A stretch of 64,000 nt of DNA from Arthrobacter sp. MAHUQ-56. Its GTDB lineage: Bacteria; Actinomycetota; Actinomycetes; Actinomycetales; Micrococcaceae. Made by a program: the position numbers and the translations under genes. Below the pieces are notes generated by a model that was not told where the DNA came from, ran no database searches, and saw only the letters and a program-made list of their open reading frames with translations. Each line of letters starts with the position of its first letter. Within the stretch, counting starts at the first letter, position 1. The stretch is from assembly GCF_019710585.1 (NCBI RefSeq), contig NZ_JAIFZQ010000020.1, forward strand, positions 186,001 through 250,000. Reading direction: 5' to 3'. Below are positions 35,289 through 45,191 of this stretch, piece by piece.

Positions 35289-36161
35289 TCAGGCGGGTTT
35301 GTGGGGTTTGAAGGTGGCCCCGCCGTCGGTGGAAACGGAGATCCCCGCGGAGGTGGCGGCCCAGATCCACGGCTTGCCCGTGGAACCTTTCACCACGGAG
35401 ACGGCCTGGACTTCGCCGTCGATCCGCCCGGTGGGTGTCCAGGTGGCACCGCCGTCCGTGGACGTGTGGACGGTGCCGTCGGGTGCTATTCCGGCGGCTT
35501 CATCCGGACTCGCAAAGCCGGCGAACTGGATCACAGGCCCGGCGCTGAGCAGCGCCCAGGTGGCGCCGCCGTCGGTTGAGCGCTGGATTCCGGCAGGCGT
35601 GGTGGCCAGGACGGTGCTGCTGACCGGGTGGCCCGCGAGGACGGCAGGTTTGAAGGGGGCGTCCACGGTGGTCCAGGTCTTGCCGTCGGGGCTGGTCCGG
35701 AGGGTGCCGTCGAAGGCGATGATTCCGGACTTGGTGGTGGTGAGGGTGTGGAAGTCCGACTCGCCCTGCCGGGACAAGGGCTCCCAGGTCGCTCCGCCGT
35801 CGCTTGAGGCCACCAGGCCCAACGGGTTGGGCAGCTGCGAGCCCTTTCCCGGATGACCGGAGGCGAAGAACAATCCCCGGTCATGCCCGGCGGTGAAGCC
35901 CATGAGATCGTTCGTCGCTCCAATCTTCCGGGCGGGTTCGGTGGTGACGTCGAAGAGCCCCTCGTGGGTGGCCAGCAGGACCTGGCCGGTTTCCGGGTTG
36001 ACGTCAAGGGCATGGACATGGCTGCTGGGCAGCCCGGGCGCGGCGGTTGCGGTCCCGGGGGCGCCCGTGCCGGCGGTGGTGCAGCCGGCCAGTGCGAGGA
36101 TGACGGCGGCCGCTGCGGCGAGGGCGGGCAGCGGCCTGCGGGGAGGGAAGGGGAAAGGCAT
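35289..36161 (-). CDS. F510_1955-like BNR-repeat (sialidase-fold) lipoprotein
   Basis: Lipoprotein of 290 residues: signal with lipobox LAGC, then a beta-propeller with Asp-box repeats, SSDGGATWEPL, STDGGATWALL, STDGGATWTPT and STDGGATFKP. The opening SSHVHALDVNPETGQVLLAT resembles the F510_1955 family, usually labelled a glycosyl hydrolase although no catalytic activity is proven and none can be deduced here. ATG at 36161 follows CTGGAGC. It lies downstream of the DUF305 gene of metal module II on the same strand, separated by a hairpin; this family often occurs beside copper genes. Confidence 0.88.
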   Translation of the reverse strand: MPFPFPPRRPLPALAAAAAVILALAGCTTAGTGAPGTATAAPGLPSSHVHALDVNPETGQVLLATHEGLFDVTTEPARKIGATNDLMGFTAGHDRGLFFASGHPGKGSQLPNPLGLVASSDGGATWEPLSRQGESDFHTLTTTKSGIIAFDGTLRTSPDGKTWTTVDAPFKPAVLAGHPVSSTVLATTPAGIQRSTDGGATWALLSAGPVIQFAGFASPDEAAGIAPDGTVHTSTDGGATWTPTGRIDGEVQAVSVVKGSTGKPWIWAATSAGISVSTDGGATFKPHKPA

Positions 36162-36203
36162 GGCTGGGCTCCAGGGGCGGTGGGACAAACGAGGAGGGCA
36201 GGA

Positions 36204-36224
36204 GCCGGCCCTGGCTGGGCCGGC
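36204..36224 (-). terminator. Hairpin terminator after the second DUF305 gene
   Basis: Perfect 8-bp stem GCCGGCCC / GGGCCGGC with a 5-base loop, 20 bases after the DUF305 stop on the minus strand, before the BNR-repeat lipoprotein gene. Confidence 0.6.
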
Positions 36225-36244
36225 ACCTCTTTGTGTGCTGCGGG

Positions 36245-36913
<669 letters not shown>

Positions 36914-37045
36914 GGGAAACGTGTCCTCTTCGTGATGGGCGCGCGTGCGCCGCGGGAGTCTGTACTGGTCAGGGCAGGGTGCTGCGCGGGGCGGCATGGT
37001 CCGCCGGGTGGGTTCGTGCCGCGGGAAGGGACGGCCGGGCAGGTT

Positions 37046-37501
37046 TTACGTTCTGCTGATGCACAGCTCGGCAGGCGTTGGCGTGCCGGGAAGATATGAG
37101 TAGCCGCCCGCCGTGGCCGCGGCTGCGGCGGGGAAAGAGTGCGGCTGCGGGGACGTCCCCGGGGGCGGCGCGGCCAGCGAACCGGCCGCGGCAGAGAGTA
37201 TGCAAAGGGCCGGTGCTGCGTCCATGGTGGCGCAGTCGCCGGAAACGCAAGCGGCGCCGGCCGGCAGTTGTGCGGCGCTATCGGACGTGGCTGCGGCGGA
37301 CTGCGCGTGGGTTCCGTGGGCATCCAACGCTGCCGCGGGCGCCGGGGCTGCCTCGATGGCAGGACCGGCCGCCAGCGATCCGTGCTGGATGTGGTGCCCG
37401 GCCAGGACATGCATTCCGAAGATGCCACCGATGATGGCCAGGAGCAGCGGAACCAGGCTGAGCCGGCGAAGGAACGACGACGGCAGCGAACCTAAGGCCA
37501 T
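37046..37501 (-). CDS. DUF6153 family protein (module II paralogue)
   Basis: Protein of 151 residues with one N-terminal membrane segment ([20 protein letters not shown]), then an Ala-rich external region with AGHHIQHG, two cysteine groups ([17 protein letters not shown]) and the family C-terminus [14 protein letters not shown] at 37501 has AAGGAGCG upstream. Organisation mirrors module I: DUF6153 upstream of DUF305. The divergent ATPase gene starts 150 bases to its right; no CsoR-like palindrome occurs in that gap. Confidence 0.85.
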   Translation of the reverse strand: MALGSLPSSFLRRLSLVPLLLAIIGGIFGMHVLAGHHIQHGSLAAGPAIEAAPAPAAALDAHGTHAQSAAATSDSAAQLPAGAACVSGDCATMDAAPALCILSAAAGSLAAPPPGTSPQPHSFPAAAAATAGGYSYLPGTPTPAELCISRT

Positions 37502-37651
37502 GACCACGCTCCTTTCCTGCAAGCCGGCTGTTTCACTGTCCCAAGACTATCGGTCACCTTGGCGCGGGTGGGCTTTGCCTGTGCCCGCCGGACCAAAGAC
37601 CCTGACGCTTCAGGCGGGGAGCAGCGAAAATACACCTCGGAAGGAGGAACC

Positions 37652-40087
37652 GTGCCACCAACGTTAAGGCGCACCGTCGTGGAGGTTGGCGGCCTGCACT
37701 GGGCCACGTCGAAAGCGGTTGTGGAACAGGTCCTGATGCGCCGGGCCGGAGTCGAGGGCGTCGAGGCAAATCCTGTCGCCCAGACCGCAACAGTTAGCTT
37801 CGACCCCGCCGTCACGTCCATCGAAGAAATCGCCGGGTGGGTACGCGACTGCGGCTACCACTGCCGGGGCGAAGCAGTACCGGACCACATCTGCTACCCG
37901 ATGCAGGACATGCCCGTGCACCCGGCGGAACACCACCCCGTACGGCACGGGCAGATGGCCCACGCTGGCCACGAGCAGATGGCGCACGTCCCCCACGAGC
38001 AGATGGCTCCCAGCGCACAGGACATGATGGGGCACGGCGGCCACGCCGGAATGTCGATGGACAGCATGGTCAAGGACATGCGCAACCGCTTCATCGTGGC
38101 AGCGGTCCTGTCCATCGGGGTGACGCTCTGGTCGCCCATGGGCAGGAGCATGCTGGGCTTCACGGCCCCCACACCGTTCGGCCTGCGCGACGACGTGATG
38201 GCCTTGATCCTGTCCCTGCCGGTCATCTTCTACTCAGCATGGATCTTCTTCGACGGCGCCTACCGGGCACTGCGCGCCCGCACCCTGGACATGATGGTCC
38301 TGGTGGCGATCGCCATCGGCACCGGCTGGCTCTACAGCGTCTGGATCACCCTCACCGGCGGCGGCGAGGTGTTCTACGAAGCCGCCACCGTCCTGGCTTC
38401 CTTCGTGCTGCTGGGGCACTGGTTCGAGATGCGTGCGCGCGGCGGCGCAAACGAAGCCATCCGCACCCTGCTTGAACTCGCCCCGCCGGTGGCCGTGGTC
38501 ATCCGTGACGGGGAGACTGTGGAGGTCCCCACCTCCGAAGTCCAGGCAGGGGACCTCCTGCTCATCCGGCCCGGATCGAAAATCCCCGTCGACGGCCAGG
38601 TCGAAGACGGACAGTCCGAAGTGGACGAGTCCATGGTCACAGGCGAAAGCCTCCCCGTCACCAAGAGCGCCGGTTCGGAGGTGATCGGGGCATCCATCAA
38701 CACCACCGGCACCATGCGGGTCCGTGCCACGAAGGTCGGGGCCGACACGGCCCTCGCCCAGATCGTGGCCCTCGTCCAGGAAGCACAGAATTCCAAGGCC
38801 CCGGGCCAGCGGCTGGCCGACAGGGCAGCGTTCTGGCTGGTCATGGTGGCCCTGGCTGGCGGCACCGTGACATTCGCCGCGTGGCTGGCGGTGGGGGCGG
38901 GGGTCCAGGCCGCACTGCTGTTCGCCATCACCGTCGTGGTGATCACCTGCCCCGACGCCCTTGGCCTGGCCACGCCGACGGCCATCATGGTGGGCACCGG
39001 CCTCGGGGCCAAACGGGGAGTTCTGTTCAAGAACGCCACAGCCCTGGAAGTCTCGGCACGGATCGATACCGTGGTGATGGACAAGACCGGCACCCTGACC
39101 AAGGGCGAGCCGGAGGTGACAGACGTCGTCGAGGAAGGCATCGACCGCGGCAGGCTGCTGGCGCTGGCTGCAGCAGTGGAGCAGGAATCCGAGCACCCGC
39201 TCGCCGCCGCCGTCGTCCAGCATGCCCGCGAACGGGATGCCGCTGTTCTGGCGGCCGAGGGTTTCCGCAACGTTCCCGGGCACGGGGCCGGCGCCACGGT
39301 GGACGGGCACCGGGTGCTGGTGGGCAACCGTAAGCTCCTGGCCAACGAAGGAGTCGATTTGGGCCGCCTCGCGGCTGTGCGGGACGAACTGGCGGGCACC
39401 GGCCGCACGGCGGTGCTCGTCGCCGTCGACGGCCTGGCTGCCGGCGTCATTGCCCTGGCCGATGCCGCCCGGCCCACGGCCGCGCCGGCCGTCGCTGCGC
39501 TGCACGAGGGCGGTATTGAGGTTGTCATGCTCACCGGGGACAATGAGGCCACTGCCCGGCGCATCGCCGGGCAGCTCGGGATCGATACCGTCATCGCCGA
39601 GGTCCTGCCCGGGGACAAATCAGCGAAGATCGCCGAGTTGCAACACACCGGCAGGAAAGTGGCGATGGTGGGCGACGGTGTCAATGACGCCCCGGCCCTG
39701 GCCCAGGCCGATCTCGGCATTGCCATCGGCGCGGGGACCGACGTCGCGATCGAAACAGCCGACGTCGTCCTGATGCGCTCGGATCCCCTGGACGTTCCCA
39801 CAGCGCTGCGGATCGGCAAAGGCACCCTGCGCAAGATGCGGCAGAACCTGGGCTGGGCCGTGGGATACAACGCGATCGCCCTCCCCATCGCTGCCGGCGT
39901 CTTCGCCTTCGCCGGAGTGGTCCTCAGCCCGGAGATCGCCGCCCTGTCCATGTCCGGCTCCAGCTTCCTGGTGGCAGTGAACGCCCTGCTCCTCAAGCGC
40001 CTCCGGCTTCCCCGTCCGGACACGCCCGAAGCCACCACAACCCGCCCTGCCCGGCCGCTCTCGCCTGCGCCGGCCGGTCACCACTGA
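37652..40087 (+). CDS. Heavy-metal P-type ATPase with CPD motif and cysteine-less HMA-like domain
   Basis: P1B-type pump of 811 residues. Residues 8-70 have the fold pattern of a heavy-metal-associated domain, but the CxxC loop is replaced by HWAT (residues 16-19). A His/Met-rich linker follows ([20 protein letters not shown] and beyond, to about 145). The TM6 motif is CPD (C433-D435, [15 protein letters not shown]) where CPC or CPH is usual. The rest is orthodox: TGES, DKTGTLT (D477), [17 protein letters not shown] at 37652 has AAGGAGGAACC. It should be an active exporter, but metal identity is uncertain; the neighbours suggest copper. Ten bases separate it from the PaaK-like gene. Confidence 0.92.
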   Translation: MPPTLRRTVVEVGGLHWATSKAVVEQVLMRRAGVEGVEANPVAQTATVSFDPAVTSIEEIAGWVRDCGYHCRGEAVPDHICYPMQDMPVHPAEHHPVRHGQMAHAGHEQMAHVPHEQMAPSAQDMMGHGGHAGMSMDSMVKDMRNRFIVAAVLSIGVTLWSPMGRSMLGFTAPTPFGLRDDVMALILSLPVIFYSAWIFFDGAYRALRARTLDMMVLVAIAIGTGWLYSVWITLTGGGEVFYEAATVLASFVLLGHWFEMRARGGANEAIRTLLELAPPVAVVIRDGETVEVPTSEVQAGDLLLIRPGSKIPVDGQVEDGQSEVDESMVTGESLPVTKSAGSEVIGASINTTGTMRVRATKVGADTALAQIVALVQEAQNSKAPGQRLADRAAFWLVMVALAGGTVTFAAWLAVGAGVQAALLFAITVVVITCPDALGLATPTAIMVGTGLGAKRGVLFKNATALEVSARIDTVVMDKTGTLTKGEPEVTDVVEEGIDRGRLLALAAAVEQESEHPLAAAVVQHARERDAAVLAAEGFRNVPGHGAGATVDGHRVLVGNRKLLANEGVDLGRLAAVRDELAGTGRTAVLVAVDGLAAGVIALADAARPTAAPAVAALHEGGIEVVMLTGDNEATARRIAGQLGIDTVIAEVLPGDKSAKIAELQHTGRKVAMVGDGVNDAPALAQADLGIAIGAGTDVAIETADVVLMRSDPLDVPTALRIGKGTLRKMRQNLGWAVGYNAIALPIAAGVFAFAGVVLSPEIAALSMSGSSFLVAVNALLLKRLRLPRPDTPEATTTRPARPLSPAPAGHH

Positions 40088-40097
40088 GGCACCCGCC

Positions 40098-41480
40098 ATG
40101 GACGCGCGCCTCATCCCGCAGGTACTGTTCCTGCGGGCGCAGTGGCGGCGGCGGGACCGGTGGGACACCGCCCGCATCGCCGCCCACCAGGAGCGCGCCC
40201 TGCTCCGGCTGCGGGCGGCGGCCTACGCCGGCTCGGAGTTCTACCGGCGCCACCACGCGGGCCTGCACGATGCCCCCTTGCGCGAGCTGCCGCCCGTAAC
40301 CAAGGCGGACCTGATGGAGCACTTCGACGAAGCCATCACGACGCCGGACCTGGACCTCGCCGGGCTGGAAAACCACCTGCGCGTCCTCACCGAAGGCGGC
40401 GGCGACCCGGGGCGGGCGTGGAACGGACGGTGGTGGGTGGCCGCCACTGCGGGGACCACGGGCAGGCGCGGAATCTTCGCCTGGAACCGCTCCGAATGGG
40501 CCAGGGTCCTGGCCTCGTATGCGCGGGCCTACGACTGGGCAGGCATTTCGACAGGACCGGGGCCGGGACGGCCAGTGAAGATGGCACTGGTCAGCTCCCG
40601 CAACCCCACGCACCAGTCCGCCGTGGTGGCGGCGTCCCTGGACACCCGCCTGATCCCTGCCCTGCGGCTGGATGTCACCGCGCCCATGGGCGGGATGGTG
40701 GCCGCGCTGAATTCGTTCCAGCCGACGGTCCTCGTGGGCTACGCCTCCGCCCTGAAACCCTTGGCGGCCGAACAGCTCACGGGGCGGCTGCGCATCGCAC
40801 CCGAGGGCGTGATGTCCGCCTCCGAAGTGCTCACCCGGCAGGCGGCCAGCGAAATGCGGGAGGCGTGGGGGACGGACCCGTTCGATGTTTACGCGGCCAC
40901 GGAAACAGCCGGCATCGCCTCACCCTGCACCCACCGGAACCGCCACGTCTACGAGGACCTGGTGCTTGTCGAGCCCGTGGACCAGTCCGGCAACCCCGTG
41001 GAACCGGGCACAACAGGGGCCAAGGTGTTGGTCACCGTGCTGTTCTCCCGCACCCTGCCGCTGATCCGCTATGAGATGTCGGACAGCATCAGGCTGGGAG
41101 GGCGCGGCTGCCCCTGCGGACGCTCCTTCCGGCTGCTCGAGGACGTCGCGGGGCGGGTGGAGGACGTCCTGGTGCTCCCGGGGAAAAAAGGGAACGTCAG
41201 CGTCCACCCTGACGTGTTCCACCATGTACTGGACGAGGTGGGCACGTCAGGCTGGCAAGTGATCCAGGAGGCCGGACGGCTGCGCGTCCTCGTGGCCGGC
41301 ATGGTGCCGGGGCATTCCGTGCAGGGAATCCGTTCCGCAGTGGGCGCCGCCCTCGAAGCAGCAGGCGCGGCAGCAGTTCCGGTTGACGTGGAGCCCGTTG
41401 CGGAGCTCCAGCGCACAGCCCTAGGCAAGGCGCCTTTTGTGCGGGCGCTCAAGGGGCAAAATCATCCCCCGGGCGGCTGA
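40098..41480 (+). CDS. PaaK-like adenylate-forming ligase
   Basis: Protein of 460 residues related to phenylacetate-CoA ligase and coenzyme F390 synthetase, which form acyl-adenylates from aromatic or other acids. The nucleotide loop is ATAGTTGRRGIFAW, the A5-like motif DVYAATETAGIAS, and a cysteine-bearing loop LGGRGCPCGRSF follows before the C-terminal domain with LQRTALGKAPFV, the lysine likely being catalytic. It starts 10 bases after the ATPase stop, so it is probably on the same transcript, an odd partner for a metal pump. Substrate unknown. Confidence 0.85.
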   Translation: MDARLIPQVLFLRAQWRRRDRWDTARIAAHQERALLRLRAAAYAGSEFYRRHHAGLHDAPLRELPPVTKADLMEHFDEAITTPDLDLAGLENHLRVLTEGGGDPGRAWNGRWWVAATAGTTGRRGIFAWNRSEWARVLASYARAYDWAGISTGPGPGRPVKMALVSSRNPTHQSAVVAASLDTRLIPALRLDVTAPMGGMVAALNSFQPTVLVGYASALKPLAAEQLTGRLRIAPEGVMSASEVLTRQAASEMREAWGTDPFDVYAATETAGIASPCTHRNRHVYEDLVLVEPVDQSGNPVEPGTTGAKVLVTVLFSRTLPLIRYEMSDSIRLGGRGCPCGRSFRLLEDVAGRVEDVLVLPGKKGNVSVHPDVFHHVLDEVGTSGWQVIQEAGRLRVLVAGMVPGHSVQGIRSAVGAALEAAGAAAVPVDVEPVAELQRTALGKAPFVRALKGQNHPPGG

Positions 41481-41606
41481 CCTCGCACGCGTACGGCGCG
41501 TACTGCACAGGAGCCCGGCCAATGAGCCCGTTGGCCGCCAGGGCCTGCAGGCTGCGCTGCTCCGGCTGGCAAGGGTCAAAACCCGTGGCCGCCTGAGGAG
41601 CAGTCG

Positions 41607-41864
41607 TCAGGCGACGTCGGGGTAGCTGCTGAGGATATAGTCGGCCGCCGCAGGGCCCTTCATCCGCAACTGCGAATTCCGGACATCGACGCCGCAGCGC
41701 CGCATCCCGGCCCGGAAGGCCTGGTCCGGCTTGGCGGTAAATCCGCGCAGGGCGCACCAGCTGACGTACAGGCCGTAGAGACAATCGGGGCTTAACGGAA
41801 TATCGCGGGAGGGATCGGTAGTTGTTGCTTCATCCAGGAACTGCTGGATATGCGATGACGCCAT
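41607..41864 (-). CDS. Hypothetical protein, possible winged-helix of primase type
   Basis: Protein of 85 residues beginning MASSHIQQFLDEATTTDPSR. The segment LYGLYVSWCALRGFTAKPDQ with FRAGMRRCGVD resembles the C-terminal winged helix seen in P4-type phage primases (LYxxYxxWC...F...L...G). This is a pattern judgement, not a family assignment. It stands alone and converges on the PaaK-like gene. Its ATG lies 249 bases from the next rightward gene; in that gap I see only a near-palindrome GGTAAG/CTTATC around 42061. Confidence 0.65.
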   Translation of the reverse strand: MASSHIQQFLDEATTTDPSRDIPLSPDCLYGLYVSWCALRGFTAKPDQAFRAGMRRCGVDVRNSQLRMKGPAAADYILSSYPDVA

Positions 41865-42113
41865 CGGGGCTCTTTCGCTGCTGCATTGGGTGCCGCCGGC
41901 GGACTACAGCAGCTTCTCCGGTGCACCTGTGCAGAAGGTCCGCGGGAGGGCGGGCCATGATGCCCGCCACATTCCTGAATCTACGCGCGGGCAGCGCAGA
42001 AGTACAGGGGCGGTGGCCGGCTGACAGGCGGGCAGGCCGGCAAGGCCCTTCACACCAATTGGTAAGGGTGCTTATCATAATGTCCCTCCGCACAGAGTAT
42101 GGAGAACGACGGG

Positions 42114-42350
42114 ATGAACAAGGCACCGCAGCACAGCGCGGGTTTCCGCAACAGGAACGGCCGCGACGACGCCGCCCAGCTGCGTGCCTACCTTCACTTC
42201 CGGCAGTGGGAGCTGAATTTCATGGCGGCGTCTGGCCGCTTCCCGAGGACGTCCGCCGGGCCCGGTGGAGGAGCACTGGCACGCTTCCGGGACGAGCTTG
42301 CAACGATGCAAGGGATAGAGGACGACGGCGATGGACACCTACGGCAATAA
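42114..42350 (+). CDS. Hypothetical small protein upstream of ybdK
   Basis: Gene of 78 codons starting ATG at 42114, GGAGAACG upstream. The product is polar and Arg-rich (NKAPQHSAGFRNRNGRDDAA), with one tryptophan-containing helix YLHFRQWELNF and no export signal. It overlaps the YbdK start by 20 bases, which implies translational coupling. I do not recognise it. Confidence 0.55.
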   Translation: MNKAPQHSAGFRNRNGRDDAAQLRAYLHFRQWELNFMAASGRFPRTSAGPGGGALARFRDELATMQGIEDDGDGHLRQ

Positions 42351-43479
42351 CGGCACCGGCGGCGCAGGAGCAGGCAGCCGGACGTTCGGCATCGAGGAGG
42401 AGCTGCTCCTGGTGGATCCTGCCACCGGGGAAGCCACACCCCTGGCCGGCGCACTCCTGGACCTGTACGTCCGCCCGCTGGAGGCGGCAGCGGGCCCTCT
42501 CCTGACGGCCGAGTTCCAGCAGGAAATGATCGAGGTGGTCACGCCGCCGCACGCCACCCTGGCCGCACTGGAGCGGGACATCATCGCGGGCAGGTCCATC
42601 GCGCACCAGGCTGCGGGGGACGTGGGTGTGCGGGTGGCGGCGCTGGGCACTTCACCGCTTCCGGCCGATCCCCACCCCGTGCAGCTCCGGCGGTTTCGGG
42701 CCATGACGGAGGAGTACGGGCTTACCGCGCGCGAGCAGCTGACCTGCGGCTCCCACATCCACGTCTCGGTGGAATCGGCGGAGGAAGCGGTGGGGGTGCT
42801 TGACCGGATCCGGAACTGGCTGCCGGTGCTGGTGGCACTCAGTGCCAACTCCCCGTTCTGGCACGGCCAGGACACCGGCTACGCCAGCTACCGTTCCCAG
42901 GTCTGGAACCGGTGGCCGTCCGCCGGGCCGCTGGAGATCATGGGCAGCCCGGACTCCTACCACCAGCTGGTGCATGACATGGTGAGCACCGGCGTTGCCA
43001 TGGACGAGGGAATGATCTACTTCGACGCCCGCCTCTCCCGGCACTACCCCACCGTGGAGATCCGGGTGGCGGACGTGTGCCTGTGGCCGGAGAACACGGT
43101 GCTGCTGGCGGGGATCACCAGGGGCCTGGTGGAGACCGCGGCACGCGAATGGCGGGAGGGGATCGAACCTGTGGCCGTCCCGGCGGCGCTGCTCCGGCTG
43201 GCCGGATGGAAGGCCAGCCGCTGGGGCCTGCGTGGTGAGCTGCTGGATCCGCAAACCCACCGCCCGGCCGCGGCACTCGCCGTCGTCAATTCGCTGCTGA
43301 ACCATATCCACGACGCACTGGCGGACATCGGGGACCTGCACCGGGTGGAGGAACTGGTGGACCGCACGCTGGCCCGCGGCACCGGCGCCGCCCGGCAACT
43401 GGAGGTGCTGCACCGCACCGGGGACCTCGAGGAAGTGGTGGCGGACGCGGCCGTATGTACAGTCAGCGGAGCCGGGTGA
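42331..43479 (+). CDS. ybdK: YbdK-type carboxylate-amine ligase (GCS2 family)
   Basis: ATP-dependent ligase of 382 residues from the glutamate-cysteine ligase type 2 family. The N-terminal TFGIEEELLLVDPATGEATP is the family signature with ATP/Mg-binding glutamates; further conserved parts are LTCGSHIHVSVES, WNRWPSAGPLEIMGS and VEIRVADVCLWPEN. Actinobacteria generally use mycothiol rather than glutathione, so the substrate is probably not Cys+Glu for glutathione; weak gamma-glutamylcysteine activity is known for E. coli YbdK. ATG at 42331 overlaps the previous short gene. Confidence 0.9.
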   Translation: MDTYGNNGTGGAGAGSRTFGIEEELLLVDPATGEATPLAGALLDLYVRPLEAAAGPLLTAEFQQEMIEVVTPPHATLAALERDIIAGRSIAHQAAGDVGVRVAALGTSPLPADPHPVQLRRFRAMTEEYGLTAREQLTCGSHIHVSVESAEEAVGVLDRIRNWLPVLVALSANSPFWHGQDTGYASYRSQVWNRWPSAGPLEIMGSPDSYHQLVHDMVSTGVAMDEGMIYFDARLSRHYPTVEIRVADVCLWPENTVLLAGITRGLVETAAREWREGIEPVAVPAALLRLAGWKASRWGLRGELLDPQTHRPAAALAVVNSLLNHIHDALADIGDLHRVEELVDRTLARGTGAARQLEVLHRTGDLEEVVADAAVCTVSGAG

Positions 43480-43485
43480 CGACAG

Positions 43486-45177
43486 TCAGTACGTGGTGGC
43501 GTTGGGCAGGAGGAACGGCGGCCGCGGGGACTGGCTGAAGTCGAAGGCGGCGGCGATGTTTCCCAGCGCGGGGCTGTCCTCCCGGACCCCGGGACGCGGG
43601 TCGGGCCGGCCGTCGGTGGCGGGGTCGAGCCGCTCGCCGCCCAGGAAGTCATCCTCGATGAACTTGTTGTAGGCGTCGTGGCTGAGGACCTGGTGGTCGA
43701 TGTAGCCCTGCTTCGCATAGGGGCTGATCACCAGGCCGGGGACGCGCATGCCGTAACCGTTGCCATCGACCACAGGGGGCGCCACATGGTCGTAGAACCC
43801 GCCCCAGTCGTCCCAGGTCAGGAAGATCGCGGTGCTGTCCCAGTCGGGCCCGGCCATGACGGCGTTGATGAGCCCGGCCACGTACTCCTGCCCGGTGCTG
43901 ACCTTGCTCGGCGGGTGCTCGCTGACCTCGTTGGTGGGCGCCACCCAGGTGACGGCAGGCAGCCGCCCCTCACGGGCGTCGTCGTAGAAGCCGTCCAGCG
44001 GCTTGATGTTGCCCTGTTCGCCGTCCTCCTTGACGGTGTCGAAGTAGAGCAGCGGGTTCCAGTGGCCTGGTGTTTTGGAGTCCTGCCTGACGGGGTCGCA
44101 GGTGGCGGCGTCGTTCCGGCAGTCCGGCTCGGTGCCGCTGAACACGTAGTAGGCCCAGGGCACCGAGTGTTTGTGCAGCAGGTAGGTCAGGTCCGTCCAG
44201 GCGTAGTCGGGCACGTCCAGCTTCCTGGCGGCGTCGGCGAGTTTCTGCTTCAGGTCCGCGGGGACATCGGCGGCGTCCACGGCGGCTTTGCAGGCGGCGT
44301 AGGTATCGCCGGGCTTGCAGCTGGCAGCGACCAGTTGGTCGATCTGCGCCGCGAGGTCCGGGCTGATGCCGGCGGCGGACAGCGCGGCCTGGCACGGTGC
44401 CAGGTGCAGGCTGTCCTGGCACTTGCCGATCAGGGTGTCCTGGATGGTGACCTTGTAGGGCGCGTCGGCAGGATCCTGGATGGCATTGGCGCACGATGAC
44501 GGGTCCCCGGCTTTGGTGCATCTGGCCGACCATTCCGAGACGAGATACAGGTGCGCCGGCAGGCTCCAGGAAGCGGTGGCCGCGAACATGTGGTCCTGCA
44601 GGACGAAGTTGTCCGCGTAGGCCCAGTAGGTGGGCAGCTCGTTGCGGTCGTGGTAGCCCAGCACGTCCGTGGGTTTGGCGTTGTGCAGGCACGCGGTGTC
44701 AGTGGATTTGCAGCCGGACAGGGCCTTCGCCGCCTGGGCCACGAACCCGTCCATCGCGCCGTTGTCGATGTCCTTGAGCGCGTCGGCGTGGCTGTGCGGG
44801 CCGCCGGTGTTGCTGTCGGCGGGGTTGTGGAACGGCCGCGTACAGCCGTCCGTGGAGGGGTCCGGCAGGCATGCGGCCGGCTGGCCGTCCTGCATGGCGA
44901 TCCCGTCCGCTCCCGGATAGGTGCCGAAGTAGCTGTCGAACGACCGGTTCTCCTGGGCAATGACCACTACGTGCTTGATCTTGTGGATCCCGGTGGCTGC
45001 CGGTGCACCGCCGGCGTCAGGGCCGGAGCGTACGACGCCGGCAACCACTACTGCCAGCACCGTCACCACGGCGGCAACCGCCGCAGCCGCGGCCAGCAGC
45101 TGCTGTCGGGTCACCGGCCGCCAACGACGCTGTCGGGTCACCGGCCGCCAGGGAGCCGCCGGCCGCCGTCGTGCCAC
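43486..45177 (-). CDS. Secreted phosphoesterase (phospholipase C / acid phosphatase AcpA-like)
   Basis: Protein of 563 residues with one N-terminal membrane anchor ([20 protein letters not shown]) and a phosphoesterase domain (the alkaline-phosphatase superfamily). Metal-site motifs are visible: [20 protein letters not shown] with the nucleophile region, [17 protein letters not shown] and the histidine-containing [20 protein letters not shown]. The N-terminus contains a duplicated RPVTRQ unit. It acts outside the cell on phospholipids or phosphomonoesters. The neighbouring gene at 45192 encodes a distant paralogue on the same strand. Confidence 0.9.
   Translation of the reverse strand: MARRRPAAPWRPVTRQRRWRPVTRQQLLAAAAAVAAVVTVLAVVVAGVVRSGPDAGGAPAATGIHKIKHVVVIAQENRSFDSYFGTYPGADGIAMQDGQPAACLPDPSTDGCTRPFHNPADSNTGGPHSHADALKDIDNGAMDGFVAQAAKALSGCKSTDTACLHNAKPTDVLGYHDRNELPTYWAYADNFVLQDHMFAATASWSLPAHLYLVSEWSARCTKAGDPSSCANAIQDPADAPYKVTIQDTLIGKCQDSLHLAPCQAALSAAGISPDLAAQIDQLVAASCKPGDTYAACKAAVDAADVPADLKQKLADAARKLDVPDYAWTDLTYLLHKHSVPWAYYVFSGTEPDCRNDAATCDPVRQDSKTPGHWNPLLYFDTVKEDGEQGNIKPLDGFYDDAREGRLPAVTWVAPTNEVSEHPPSKVSTGQEYVAGLINAVMAGPDWDSTAIFLTWDDWGGFYDHVAPPVVDGNGYGMRVPGLVISPYAKQGYIDHQVLSHDAYNKFIEDDFLGGERLDPATDGRPDPRPGVREDSPALGNIAAAFDFSQSPRPPFLLPNATTY
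45102..45150. repeat. 22-bp direct repeat at the start of the phosphoesterase gene
   Basis: Two identical 22-base units at 45102-45123 and 45129-45150 (27-base period) encode the duplicated RPVTRQ stretch of the cytoplasmic N-terminus. A recent tandem duplication keeping frame. Confidence 0.85.
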
Positions 45178-45191
45178 CGTGTTTGCCAGCC

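Noticed and set aside
37502..37651. CsoR-like operator before the second metal ATPase
   Set aside because: No TACCCC/GGGGTA palindrome in the gap between the divergent genes.
42060..42082. GGTAAG/CTTATC near-palindrome as a regulator site before the small gene at 42114
   Set aside because: One mismatch in six and no promoter spacing that fits; too weak to list as a site.
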